This document shows, one piece after another, positions 7,969 through 17,149 of a stretch of 60,178 bases of DNA. The notes under the pieces are model-generated. The model did no database searches. It saw nothing but the letters and a program-made list of their open reading frames with translations, and was not told the DNA's origin. A program made the translations under genes and the position numbers. Each line of letters starts with the position of its first letter. The stretch's first letter is position 1. The stretch comes from CAYWWY01 sp964580185 (GTDB lineage: Bacteria > Thermotogota > Thermotogae > MWEM01): NCBI GenBank assembly GCA_964580185.1, contig CAZOJQ010000013.1, forward strand, positions 1 through 60,178. Reading direction: 5' to 3'.

Positions 7969-9447
7969 TTAGCCACAACGGGTAAAAATCTTTCGGTACA
8001 AATCTTCTCCGAAGGCTGTCTGTAAAGGCTCCCCGGGCAAGACCTTAAAGGTACGTTCGCCGCTTTCCAAACGCTGCGCTCGCAAGTACTGAGTTGCTTT
8101 GTCTTGTAGGAACGCAGTAGCATAGGTATATAGGTGCGTTACCGAGAAAACTTCAACACCACTTTCTACAAGCGCTTTTGTGATTTGCCGACAGATTTCC
8201 GAACCTTCGCGTTCGTTCGTAGAAGCAAACGACTCATTGAACAACATAAGAGAACCGTTTTCCAGATAGTTGGTTAGCTCGCCCATTCGGGCCAGTTCTT
8301 CATCCAGCTTACCGCTTTTCATAGTTGTGTCTTCTTCTTTCTTAAAATGGGAGAAGACCCCTTGGCGGATCGGTGCGGATAAGCTTTCGGCTCCTACAAA
8401 CATCCCACATTGCGCCATAAGCTGCGCTTGTCCCACACTTCGGAGAAACGTGGACTTTCCGCCTTGATTCGCGCCGGTGATTATATACAACCCCTTATTG
8501 GAAGCAAACAAATCATTGCCGATGACCGAAGATTGTTTTGTCAACAAAAGGCTTACATCGTACAAACTCCGCCATGAACGGTCCGATTCTTCGGAGGGAC
8601 GTAGGTTGGGTAAACATACCGGCATGCCTAAGGCCTGTAAACGATCCGATAAGTTAAGGCATCCGACATAAAAGGCAAGTTCTCCCCGAAGCAAGTCAAA
8701 GAAAGCCTCTAAATGCTCTGCGGCTTGAGCCAGAGCGTTTGTCGCCTCGTTTATGGCACGGTCTCGGCGCTTACAGAGGTCTTCGGCTCCAGAATCGTCT
8801 CGAGGGGGTATGGTGAAAGACGGAGTAAAGAGCCATTTTCTCCGAAATCCCTTTTGTGTTTTCCGTCGGAGCACATAATGAATCCCCTGCAGATAGCTTC
8901 CGAAAGTGGCACTGATTAAGACGGTATCTGGGTTTTTGAGTTCTTCCAGTAGATCGTGGATCTCGGCAAAATATTCGTCGTCCAGCTCTCGCTGGAACAT
9001 AGTGAACAAATTGCGGAATCCCTCTGATTGGAAGTTGGATAAATTACGATCTGCGGTCAACCGTAGGTGCATCAGCATTTCGGTATATAGCTTCAAAAGG
9101 ACAATGGCGCTTGAAAAATTGCTGGAAAGGTATGAGTAAAGCGATAACCAGTTCCATGAGCTTCTTCTTTTCTTTTCCGTTTCAATGGTTAACTCATAGA
9201 GTCTTCTGATTATGTCTGGGTTTTTAAGAGCATCCCGCAAGTTTTCCTGCCTATAGCGGATCTCTTCTCGGGATTTCAGGGGGCAAAAGAGCGCCGTACT
9301 GCAAGACTTGCCTATAATTTCGTCTTTCTGTGCCATAGTTGAAAGAATCCGATTCAGCTCCAGATCAGCGATCAGCGTATTTTTCCCAAAAAAGGGCTTT
9401 GTCTTGAGATCGAAATCTTTGTCCCGGAACATGAGATGCGCTTTCAT
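7969..9447 (-). CDS. MutS-like ATPase, second of a pair
   Basis: 492 residues: a helical lever/clamp region (about 1-290) without the MutS mismatch-binding N-terminus, then a MutS-type ABC ATPase. Walker A is GANQGGKST (about 325-333). The Walker B position reads LMLFNESFAST: Asp of the usual DE is Asn404, with the catalytic Glu405 kept. A signature-like segment (KKEEDTTMKSGKLDEELARM) and an SVTHLYTYA H-loop are present. Its ATG overlaps the stop of the upstream MutS-like gene by one base (TAATG), so the two are translationally coupled and probably form a heterodimer. The role in DNA structure recognition is inferred; it is not the housekeeping MutS or MutS2 (no Smr domain). Confidence 0.82.
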   Translation of the reverse strand: MKAHLMFRDKDFDLKTKPFFGKNTLIADLELNRILSTMAQKDEIIGKSCSTALFCPLKSREEIRYRQENLRDALKNPDIIRRLYELTIETEKKRRSSWNWLSLYSYLSSNFSSAIVLLKLYTEMLMHLRLTADRNLSNFQSEGFRNLFTMFQRELDDEYFAEIHDLLEELKNPDTVLISATFGSYLQGIHYVLRRKTQKGFRRKWLFTPSFTIPPRDDSGAEDLCKRRDRAINEATNALAQAAEHLEAFFDLLRGELAFYVGCLNLSDRLQALGMPVCLPNLRPSEESDRSWRSLYDVSLLLTKQSSVIGNDLFASNKGLYIITGANQGGKSTFLRSVGQAQLMAQCGMFVGAESLSAPIRQGVFSHFKKEEDTTMKSGKLDEELARMGELTNYLENGSLMLFNESFASTNEREGSEICRQITKALVESGVEVFSVTHLYTYATAFLQDKATQYLRAQRLESGERTFKVLPGEPLQTAFGEDLYRKIFTRCG

Positions 9448-11039
9448 TATTTGAGCTTCCTTATAAGCTGTTCGTAGGTTAAACCATGCTTTTCGGCGAT
9501 AGACATGGCATAGGCGAGACCATCCGGTGGTTTCCTGACAATTCTGAATGTCCGTTCGGTTGGGTCTTCTTCCTTTACTGTACTCATCATGCTGATTGTA
9601 TTCACGCCAAAGCAGGCAAGCTCATCAAGAAAGGTAACGATAACTGTGGGCGCGGATAACTCCGAGATCGCATCCATCATGTGACTGCCAAGGGAAAGCG
9701 CATCCGAAAGCGTGGTAGATGCAAATATCTCGTTGATGATGAGGATGCTTTTGTTTGTCGCTTTAGAGAGCAACTCATGGAACCGCACAAGGTCGTCTTG
9801 CAATTTTCCGTTCAAGGTGGACAGGTCTTCCTCCCGGGAAAAATGTGTGAAAACCTGATCGAAAAGGTACAGCATCGATTTGCATCCCGGAACAGATAAG
9901 CCAAGCGAGGCAAGATAGTGTATTTGTCCAAAGGCGCGGGCAAAGGTAGTTTTCCCGCCCTGGTTGGGTCCGGTTACGACAATGATATGCTCAGGCGCGT
10001 TCAGTCTGAAGTCATTGGGCACTGTCTTCTCCCGCGCTATAGTAGCTAGAGCGAGGTCGAATCCATTTTTGCAGAAAATGTGATCGGTTGTGTTGCAGAA
10101 TTCAGGATAATGAAAGGGCAGTCCTGCTTCTTTGAGAGGAGTGATGTAGTCGAGCCATGAAAGGTAAAATTGCACTTCACGAGAGAATCGCAAAATGGTT
10201 TCATCTTCGAAGTGAATATACCTTGAACAAAAGTTATTGAGATCTGCAAAAACATCCTTGTAGAGCTCAGCAAGCATTTTCAGTACAGCAGCCTCCACAT
10301 GCTCCGCGTGGGGTTCTTCCCGAAGCTTCTGACGGTAGTCCTTCACATTCCCCTGCCTGAATTTTTCGAAAGTTGCGAGTATCTGCTCTGATAAGTCAGC
10401 CTGTCCCTCGTATTTACGAACCCGGATCGTTCCGTTTTTGATAAGCATACAGTACTCAAGAGAGGATAGATCCTCGCGAAGTCGCCTAACACGCGCATGA
10501 AGCCCATCAAAGATTTCGGATGCACAATACGCAGAAAGGTATTCTGCAAAATTGCGGAGTCCGGATGAACGAAGAGCCATTTTTGGAAGACCTTTTGCAA
10601 GCGCGGAAACGGAGAGGCAATACTCATCCGCGTTTTCCAATAAACGCCCTCGGGCAAGGTAGTTGTTGTCCCAACTGTTCATCGAGCTTAGCGCCTTTCG
10701 AATCGCATTCATGTAACGGCCCAGGTCGTAGACTGTTTTGGAAAACTCGGTGAACAGAACCCGAAGCGCTCCATTTTCCAAATCTCTCATCACATCCTGT
10801 CGGTACGCAATGATCTCTGGGTCTTGCAGCACAGTGTGAAAATCGCTTTCGAGTTCGAAATCCTCTTTCGATTTCAAAATTGGCGCAAATACTTGGTCAA
10901 GGTTCAAGTCCTTGAAGCAATCAGGGGCGTCTTTTTTTCCTTTTTCTTTGGGATGGTTCTGTGTAGGGAATAGTACACTGTAAAACAAGTATGGACTCCC
11001 TTTCTTTTCAGCGGTGACGAATGCCTCCGAACCTATCAT
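9447..11039 (-). CDS. MutS-like ATPase, first of a pair
   Basis: 530 residues with the same plan as the downstream gene: helical lever/clamp region, then ATPase with Walker A GPNQGGKTT (357-365), the SREEDLSTLNGKLQDDL segment, and Walker B ILIINEIFAST where Asn436-Glu437 replace the standard Asp-Glu. The last 50 residues resemble a MutS C-terminal helix region (DGLAYAMSIAEKHGL). It lacks the mismatch-binding Phe-x-Glu domain. It is coupled to the next gene by TAATG. The two proteins are clearly related but diverged, which fits an obligate heterodimer. Biological role unknown. Confidence 0.82.
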   Translation of the reverse strand: MIGSEAFVTAEKKGSPYLFYSVLFPTQNHPKEKGKKDAPDCFKDLNLDQVFAPILKSKEDFELESDFHTVLQDPEIIAYRQDVMRDLENGALRVLFTEFSKTVYDLGRYMNAIRKALSSMNSWDNNYLARGRLLENADEYCLSVSALAKGLPKMALRSSGLRNFAEYLSAYCASEIFDGLHARVRRLREDLSSLEYCMLIKNGTIRVRKYEGQADLSEQILATFEKFRQGNVKDYRQKLREEPHAEHVEAAVLKMLAELYKDVFADLNNFCSRYIHFEDETILRFSREVQFYLSWLDYITPLKEAGLPFHYPEFCNTTDHIFCKNGFDLALATIAREKTVPNDFRLNAPEHIIVVTGPNQGGKTTFARAFGQIHYLASLGLSVPGCKSMLYLFDQVFTHFSREEDLSTLNGKLQDDLVRFHELLSKATNKSILIINEIFASTTLSDALSLGSHMMDAISELSAPTVIVTFLDELACFGVNTISMMSTVKEEDPTERTFRIVRKPPDGLAYAMSIAEKHGLTYEQLIRKLK

Positions 11040-11089
11040 AAACCGGATAAGGATTACAGGGGAAGTTTTTCTGTCGCATTTGCCACCCC

Positions 11090-11122
11090 AAAAAAAAGCT
11101 TCTACAAGAATTTTGTAGAAGC
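11090..11122 (-). terminator. Intrinsic terminator on the minus strand
   Basis: A perfect 10-bp stem (GCTTCTACAA / TTGTAGAAGC, 5-base loop) at 11098-11122 is followed on the minus strand by eight T (11097-11090). It separates the PIN/antitoxin transcript from the MutS-like pair. Confidence 0.85.
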
Positions 11123-11300
11123 CATCAGCTTTTCAGCGGTTTATGAATTACATGGAGAGCTTCATCTCCCTTGAAACGAGTATAGCATCATTGGTCTTGT
11201 TTATCAACCCACTTTCGGAATCGAAAAAATTCGAAAAAACCCCAGTTCGGTGGTGTTGTCTTTATACAGATTGCTCTTGAACATATAAAAATTAGATTTA

Positions 11301-11516
11301 TTAAGAATCCTTCGGTTCCTGTTGTTTTGTATAGTTTTTCATCGCAGCATGACTTAGTTTTTTTAATGAAATCGCATGAAACAAATCTTTTTGCCAAGAA
11401 GTGTAATCAAAATCCTCTCTTATAATACTGGAAATAAATCTCTCTGTATCCAAAGGTCCTAATTTTTCAATTAGTGCATTAATTCCCTCAGATCGTAGCG
11501 AGCTATCTGTTTTCAT
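11301..11516 (-). CDS. Probable antitoxin partner of the PIN protein
   Basis: About 71 residues, small and helical: SLRSEGINALIEKLGPLDTE, then FISSIIREDFDYTSWQKDLF. I recognise the type as the small protein found next to PIN-domain toxins, but I know no proven mechanism. Two starts are possible: the ATG at 11522 overlaps the PIN stop as ATGA, and the ATG at 11516 sits a normal distance from GGAGG; the second is preferred. The toxin gene comes first, which reverses the usual VapBC order. The region is AT-richer than the neighbouring genes, a sign of transfer. Confidence 0.6.
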   Translation of the reverse strand: MKTDSSLRSEGINALIEKLGPLDTERFISSIIREDFDYTSWQKDLFHAISLKKLSHAAMKNYTKQQEPKDS

Positions 11517-11518
11517 TT

Positions 11519-11947
11519 TCATTCCTCCACTAATTTTACAAAATCCATAGGGTTGATTATTTGAATGCTTTGGACTTTCTTTTTCAAAATACCTTTATCT
11601 GTAGTAAAGAAAAAGTCACAATTTGCATATTCTGCACAGGAAATATGTAATGCGTCTTTTGGGCTCAATCCTTTTCTCAAAAGATATTCCGCAGTTGAAA
11701 TTATTTTTTCATTTTCTTCTATATATTCTGATGCAAGTTCTTTCCATCTCAAAATTGCATTTCTTCTATGTTCGAAAGGATTCTGTTCGTTTTCATACTC
11801 TAAAATATATGACCACACTAACTGGTATACTTTATCGTATATTTTCTGTTGAATAAATAGTTTGGCATGAGTTTCAAGGAAAATGGTAATTTGCTTTTGA
11901 TTATCAAAGGGTCTATTAAAACAGCAGTTATCCAAATATATTTTCAT
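11519..11947 (-). CDS. PIN-domain protein, VapC-like RNase toxin
   Basis: 142 residues from the ATG at 11947, preferred over 11956 because GGAG lies nine bases upstream. PIN acidic residues: KIYLDNCCFNRPFD at the N-terminus, a central Glu in SYILEYEN, ALHISCAEYANCDFFFTTD with two Asp/Glu positions, and IINPMDF near the end. Family knowledge: PIN toxins are Mg-dependent RNases, often cutting tRNA or rRNA. It overlaps the following small gene by up to four bases, consistent with a toxin-antitoxin operon. Confidence 0.75.
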   Translation of the reverse strand: MKIYLDNCCFNRPFDNQKQITIFLETHAKLFIQQKIYDKVYQLVWSYILEYENEQNPFEHRRNAILRWKELASEYIEENEKIISTAEYLLRKGLSPKDALHISCAEYANCDFFFTTDKGILKKKVQSIQIINPMDFVKLVEE

Positions 11948-12150
11948 TTTTTTCATACTCCGATTTTTAGCTACTATACAAAGATGCATTCGGTTTTGCC
12001 ACATTAAAAAGAAAAATTTTGTTCCCTTGTGTAAAGAATTTGTTTTAGAAAAAAAGCAGGTTCGTATTCATTTCCACAAACATTATAACACCTTTCCTTC
12101 GAAGATGCAAGGCGTTGGGTGTGCACACATTGAGGTCAGGGATGAAACCT

Positions 12151-15100
12151 CTACCCGATCAGATATCCGCCCCCTTCCCCGCCTTCATATCCCAATTGGA
12201 TTTCATAATCGCACCACCGGATAAAATCGGGATTATGTTCAACGGCAATCACGGTATTCCCTTTTGCTACCAGTCTTCGCAGAACACCGATCAGGTTTTC
12301 TGTGTCTTGGACATGCAGGCCGGATGTGGGCTCGTCAAGAATATACAGAGTATCGGTCGAAGACCCGTTGGTCAATTCCTTACCCAACTTCAGCCTTTGC
12401 GCTTCTCCTCCACTGAGGGTGGTAGCGCTCTGGCCCAGCTTGATATAGGAGAGCCCCACATCATTCAAGATAGACAGAATGTGGGTGATTTTTTCCGATT
12501 CTTCGAAAAGCGTAAGCGCGTCTCGGACTTCGCAATCCAGAACGTCGAAGATGGATCTGCCTTTGTATCGCACCTCGAGGATTTCTTCGCGGTACCGGCG
12601 TCCATGGCAATGGTGGCACAAGACCCAGATATCATCCATGAAGCTCATGGGCACCTTAATCTGTCCAAGCCCGTTACAGACCTCGCATTGTCCTTTTTTC
12701 CCGTTGAACGAGAAGTGTTCTTCCGTCATTTTGTGTTTTTGGGCATCCGATGTCCGAGCAAACTCCTCACGGATCAGATCGAAAACCCCGGAATAGGTGG
12801 CTGGCGTGGACTTCGGGGTCCTGCCAATGGGTTTCTGCGAAACGAGCACAACCTCCCGCACGCGATCGGCTCCGGTGATCTCATCGTATGACAGGCATTC
12901 CGCCACTCTTTCACCCAAACGGGAAGCCACTGCCGGGTACAGGGTTTGAGAAACGAGCGAGCTCTTTCCGCTTCCGCTCACGCCTGTGACGCAGATGAAG
13001 CTTTTGAGTGGAAAGAATACATCGAGGTTTTTCAGGTTGTGCCCTTTGGCCCCTTTGATTCCGATTGCATCCGTTTTTTTGACCTTTTTTGGCGGATGGG
13101 ATTGGGTGGGTTTGTCAACGAACTTCGCAGTGATGGATCGGGGATTGCCCCGGATTTCTTCAAGGGTGCCACATGCGATCACTTCACCCCCATATTGCCC
13201 TGCCCCTTGCCCGATATCGATGATGTAGTCGGCTTGGCGGATGATCTCGTTTGAATGCTCAACCATGATGATGGTGTTCTTATTGTCCCGCAACTCTTTG
13301 ATCTTCTCCATCAGTTTCTCATAGTCTTTGGGGTGAAGCCCTTTGGTTGGTTCATCCATGACATACATCATGTTGGACAGGTTGGTGCCAAATTGAGAAG
13401 CCAACTGAAGCCTCCGGATTTCCCCTCCGCTTAGAGTGGGAATGGGTCGGTTCAATGAGAGATATCCCAATCCCATACTGATGATTCGTTGATTCTGCTC
13501 GACGATCGCTTCTCGGATGATTGCGACTCGATCATGCTTGGGTCCAGCCAATGAAAGGGTTTCAACCCATTGATTCAGTGCGGTGATGCTGAACTGTTCT
13601 ACTTGAGGATACCTCGTTCCGTTGATTTCAACCAATCGCCCGGTCAATCCGATTTTCTCTCCGTTGCAGCTGCTGCAGGTCATTTGCTCCACAAACGCTT
13701 CAACAACCGCGCTTTTCCGCTCACTGGCGACTCCTTCGATCAACAGCCGTTTCAAGGTGTTCACAGCTCCGGCAACTTCTCTTTCGATCGTCCCTCTTCG
13801 GCCATTGGGATTTTGATAGGAAAAGGAGACTTTTTTCCCTGGGGTTCCGTAAAGGACTTTCTGGCGGTAGGCTTCGGGCAAGTCCTTCCAAGGCAATTCA
13901 AGATCAACCCCCATCTCCTCTGCCAGAGCGAGTACTTCTCCCTTCATCCAGTTGGCATTCGGCTTTTCCCGAAACTTTCTCATATCCCCCCAAAAAAGGG
14001 AGGCTCCATCCAGAATCGATCGATCGGGATTGCTGACGACCCGATCGGGATTGACGGTCATTTCATACCCCAAACCTTTGCAAGTCTTGCACATGTATTC
14101 GGGGTTGTTGGCGCTGAATATGGCCGGGTTGGTGTCGAACATCATCCGGTTGCAGTGATAGCAAAAGAGTTTTGTCTGCAACAGATAGTCCTGACCGTCG
14201 ATCATGACCAGAATTGCGCCTCGACCTTCTCCCAACGCTTTTTTCACCATTTCTTCAATGAGAAGGTTCGGGGTGGTTTTATCCTCGGAAGCAAACGGAG
14301 TCACAACCAGATCTCTTTCTTTTTGGAGTGTTTTGAGGGTGCTGATGATGGCGCCTTCGCTCAGCGCTTCGATCGGCCGATGGCAATGTTCACAGTGTCG
14401 AACTCCGATCGTTGTAAACAAAGATCGCAAAAGCTCGGATACGCCACTGAAGGTTCCAACTGTCGAACGCGGGTTCAGGGATGGGGTTTTCTGACCGATC
14501 CCCACTGCAGGCTGCAAACCGGTGATTTCTTCCACTTCTGGTTTCTGAATGCTGTGGTCGTTGTTCATTATGCTCAAAAACTGCCGACTGCTTTCGGTAT
14601 AGAGGGTGTCGAACGCCAATGTGGATTTTCCACTGCCGCTTACGCCTGTAATTACCGTTATCTTGTTCTTAGGGATCATTACGCTGATATGTTTCAGGTT
14701 GTTTCTCCAGGCGTTTTTCACCATGATCTGTTCATCATTGGCGCTTTGTGATGAGACCCCAATGGATGAAACAGGCCACTGCCTTTTTTGGGAAATAAAG
14801 GTTTCCATGAATCGCTCGGCATCACTGGCTTGGAGCGACATACTCTCGCTGATCGGCCTTTGGGAGTCGAAACTTTTGTGGGATTCCCAATGAGCCAGCC
14901 ACAAGGGAACCGTCGCGTCTTCCACCTTCTCCTGATCGGGATCATAGGGCAGAACATCCAAGACAACCGAGTTGTCGAACCCATCAAATCCATCTACGGC
15001 GATTCGATTGCCTTTTTGCTTTACTACCTTGACGATCGTGCTGGCAATGGGATTGGGGCGAACGGGCGATCGGGTTGCGAAGATTCCGCATTCTGGGGCC

Positions 15101-15666
15101 TTTTCATACGGGGGTTTGCACGCCATTATTCTCCGGTATCGGCTTTCATCGAACCGGTTGAACCACCATATGACCCGGATAAATTCGCAGGTTTCTTGAT
15201 CCCTCCAATCAAAATCGTCGTTCATGATCAGTGTTCCTTGCTCGCCCAGGTGTTTGAACACTCCTTTGGGTTCAATGGCGATGGCCTGGGGCAGTTCTTC
15301 CTTTTTCAGCCTGTTCTGATAGGATCGGTCGATGGCTTGCGCTTTTTTGGTCCCTTCGATCCGGTGTTCCATGGGCTCCAATCTTTCTTCGCATGGGAAG
15401 TAGGGTTTGATATCGTAAATGATGGCTTGATCGGGGATATCGGTGTTGTCTGTGATCACGATGCCTGCTGGTTCGTCGATCCCCGCAATTTTGCACAGAT
15501 GATGCGTAATCCTTTGGTTATTATGGGAAAATAGGATCAGATGGCTGAAGTGCCCTATATTTTTGAGCGCTTTGTGATACGGATCGACCATCCGTAGGAT
15601 CGCTTGACGGTTTTGGATCGTGACATTTCCTAACGGGTTGAGCAGACAAGCATCGCTTTTTTTCAT
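12151..15666 (-). CDS. Fusion: two TrmO-like domains plus a UvrA-type ABC ATPase
   Basis: 1171 residues from the ATG at 15666 (GGAGGG seven bases upstream). Residues about 8-95 resemble half of a TrmO/TsaA fold (LNPLGNV, HFSHLILF, YDIKPYFPCEERL). Residues about 130-265 contain the TrmO hallmark RSPVRPNPI (199-207) and VVLDVLPYDP. From about 315 onward it is UvrA-like: Walker A GVSGSGKST (341-349), two CxxC zinc-finger regions (HCEHCHRP; FCYHC with CKTCKGLG), signature LSGGEIRRL, Walker B MDEPT, then a second ATPase half with GVSGSGKSS, CEVCNGLG, LSGGEAQRL and LDEPTSGLH. The ATPase resembles class II UvrA proteins without a clear UvrB-binding domain. TrmO is an SAM-dependent tRNA methyltransferase; why it is joined to a DNA-binding ATPase is unknown. 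Confidence 0.85.
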   Translation of the reverse strand: MKKSDACLLNPLGNVTIQNRQAILRMVDPYHKALKNIGHFSHLILFSHNNQRITHHLCKIAGIDEPAGIVITDNTDIPDQAIIYDIKPYFPCEERLEPMEHRIEGTKKAQAIDRSYQNRLKKEELPQAIAIEPKGVFKHLGEQGTLIMNDDFDWRDQETCEFIRVIWWFNRFDESRYRRIMACKPPYEKAPECGIFATRSPVRPNPIASTIVKVVKQKGNRIAVDGFDGFDNSVVLDVLPYDPDQEKVEDATVPLWLAHWESHKSFDSQRPISESMSLQASDAERFMETFISQKRQWPVSSIGVSSQSANDEQIMVKNAWRNNLKHISVMIPKNKITVITGVSGSGKSTLAFDTLYTESSRQFLSIMNNDHSIQKPEVEEITGLQPAVGIGQKTPSLNPRSTVGTFSGVSELLRSLFTTIGVRHCEHCHRPIEALSEGAIISTLKTLQKERDLVVTPFASEDKTTPNLLIEEMVKKALGEGRGAILVMIDGQDYLLQTKLFCYHCNRMMFDTNPAIFSANNPEYMCKTCKGLGYEMTVNPDRVVSNPDRSILDGASLFWGDMRKFREKPNANWMKGEVLALAEEMGVDLELPWKDLPEAYRQKVLYGTPGKKVSFSYQNPNGRRGTIEREVAGAVNTLKRLLIEGVASERKSAVVEAFVEQMTCSSCNGEKIGLTGRLVEINGTRYPQVEQFSITALNQWVETLSLAGPKHDRVAIIREAIVEQNQRIISMGLGYLSLNRPIPTLSGGEIRRLQLASQFGTNLSNMMYVMDEPTKGLHPKDYEKLMEKIKELRDNKNTIIMVEHSNEIIRQADYIIDIGQGAGQYGGEVIACGTLEEIRGNPRSITAKFVDKPTQSHPPKKVKKTDAIGIKGAKGHNLKNLDVFFPLKSFICVTGVSGSGKSSLVSQTLYPAVASRLGERVAECLSYDEITGADRVREVVLVSQKPIGRTPKSTPATYSGVFDLIREEFARTSDAQKHKMTEEHFSFNGKKGQCEVCNGLGQIKVPMSFMDDIWVLCHHCHGRRYREEILEVRYKGRSIFDVLDCEVRDALTLFEESEKITHILSILNDVGLSYIKLGQSATTLSGGEAQRLKLGKELTNGSSTDTLYILDEPTSGLHVQDTENLIGVLRRLVAKGNTVIAVEHNPDFIRWCDYEIQLGYEGGEGGGYLIG

Positions 15667-15738
15667 GAAATCCCTCCAAATAGGACATTTCGTTCCCCCA
15701 TAAACCATCGACCTTTACCCGGTTTATGTCAACAGGGT

Positions 15739-15744
15739 ATTATA
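15739..15744 (-). promoter_or_regulatory. Extended -10 box upstream of the TrmO-UvrA fusion
   Basis: TGCTATAAT on the minus strand (TATAAT = plus 15739-15744), about 73 bases before the start. No convincing -35 lies at the right distance; a TTGACA occurs downstream of it instead. Confidence 0.45.
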
Positions 15745-15872
15745 GCAAAGAATTCCTCACTTTGGTTTCTCCGAATTGCTTTCTGAATTTCCGGTATTGC
15801 GGTTTGATCATACCAATTAAATACGAGTTTTCGGTTCATGTGGAATGGAAAAGAAATAAGAAACTTCATTCT

Positions 15873-17063
15873 TCATCCCACTTCCGGTTTTGGGTTTTTC
15901 CCAAACCGCCAAAAGAAAAGGGTACCGATTCCTCCGAAAATGCAAGCAACGATCAAGTTCAGTTGAGGAGAGACACTCCAAAGGAATGCGCCTCCAAAAG
16001 CAGCGACCGAAACGATGACGTCTCGAATCAAGTAGTACATCCCAAAAGTCCCGGCTTTCTGGCCTTCAGGCGCAAAATCCATAATGAGAGATTTTCGTGT
16101 TGGCTCTCCGAATTCTTTCAAGCCTCGAATGATAAAGGCAATGACAAACCCTTCGAAAGTCCGTGTAAAGATCAGAAGCAAAGGAAAGACAGAAAAAAAA
16201 CCAAAGGTGATGACAACATAGGGTTTTTTGGCGTGCTTGTCAGCGAGATAGGCAATGGGAATGTAGATCAACATCGCTGTTACCATTTCTACGACGGTAA
16301 GGATCCCGAACTGAAACGCTGTCAATTGGTGCACATTGACCACCCAGATCACTACAAAAGCGTACGGGATCTGCTCCGCAAATCGAATCAGAATATCCGA
16401 AACCAGCAAAATACGAAGATCTCCCGAAATGTTTGCGAGCATTCCCTTAAGTTTCGGCGGTTTTTTCCTTTCAAGCATTGTGTCGCGAATGAGATAATGC
16501 TGGAGGGCTAAAGACAAAGTACCCAAAGCCAAAGCAGACGCAAAGGCGATCCGAACTCCGAGTTCTGTCCCGAAAACCCCCATGATCCATCCACCAAGAA
16601 CTGGTCCCAAAGCCATCGGAATCCTTCGGACCAATGAGTGGATGGTTACACCCATCACCCTTTTATTCTTCGGAACTGTCTGGGAAACCAGGCTCATGAT
16701 GGCGGGAAGGGAAATTGCAGTCCAAGAGATGAAGAAGAAAGAGCCGAAGATAACCGCTTGCCATGTTGGGATCAGTACAACGATGCTGTACCCGATCATC
16801 GCGATAAAGGTGAAAACCATGAGCGATTTCTTATACCCCAGCTTTTCCGCCAGCCATCCTCCAGGAAAGGAATACAAAGCGCTCAGAAAGTTGTCCAACC
16901 CGTTGAGAAAGCCAACAGAAAGAGCACCTCCTCCGAGCGCAATCAGGTATAAAGGAAGAAACCGCTCCGCCATCTTTTCTCCGAGCCCAACAAGGATGAC
17001 CATTCCAAGCATACCTACCATGCTGGAGTTGATCGCCCAAAACAGGAACAAGCCTTTTTTCAC
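15873..17063 (-). CDS. Major facilitator superfamily transporter
   Basis: 396 residues with about twelve hydrophobic segments. The MFS loop 2-3 motif is visible as GWLAEKLGYKKSL (about 73-85), and a related motif appears after the central loop (AYLADKHAKKPYVV). It starts with GTG. Inner-membrane export or exchange of a small molecule is the general role; substrate unknown. It lies 86 bases downstream of an ArsB-like permease gene on the same strand and may be co-transcribed with it. Confidence 0.82.
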   Translation of the reverse strand: MKKGLFLFWAINSSMVGMLGMVILVGLGEKMAERFLPLYLIALGGGALSVGFLNGLDNFLSALYSFPGGWLAEKLGYKKSLMVFTFIAMIGYSIVVLIPTWQAVIFGSFFFISWTAISLPAIMSLVSQTVPKNKRVMGVTIHSLVRRIPMALGPVLGGWIMGVFGTELGVRIAFASALALGTLSLALQHYLIRDTMLERKKPPKLKGMLANISGDLRILLVSDILIRFAEQIPYAFVVIWVVNVHQLTAFQFGILTVVEMVTAMLIYIPIAYLADKHAKKPYVVITFGFFSVFPLLLIFTRTFEGFVIAFIIRGLKEFGEPTRKSLIMDFAPEGQKAGTFGMYYLIRDVIVSVAAFGGAFLWSVSPQLNLIVACIFGGIGTLFFWRFGKNPKPEVG

Positions 17064-17149
17064 CAGTGATCACCCTTTTCCATTGGATCCATCCCTTTTT
17101 TGAACAGGATATCGCGCTAGTTTTCCTCGTTTTCAGAGATCGGTTGGTA

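Noticed and set aside
7969..9447. Housekeeping MutS2 identity
   Set aside because: No C-terminal Smr domain, a paired overlapping homologue, and a non-standard Walker B argue against MutS2.
13570..14751. Plus-strand open frame of 393 codons
   Set aside because: It lies wholly antisense to the UvrA half of the fusion gene, whose motifs are intact on the minus strand; the protein has no recognisable features and no ribosome site.
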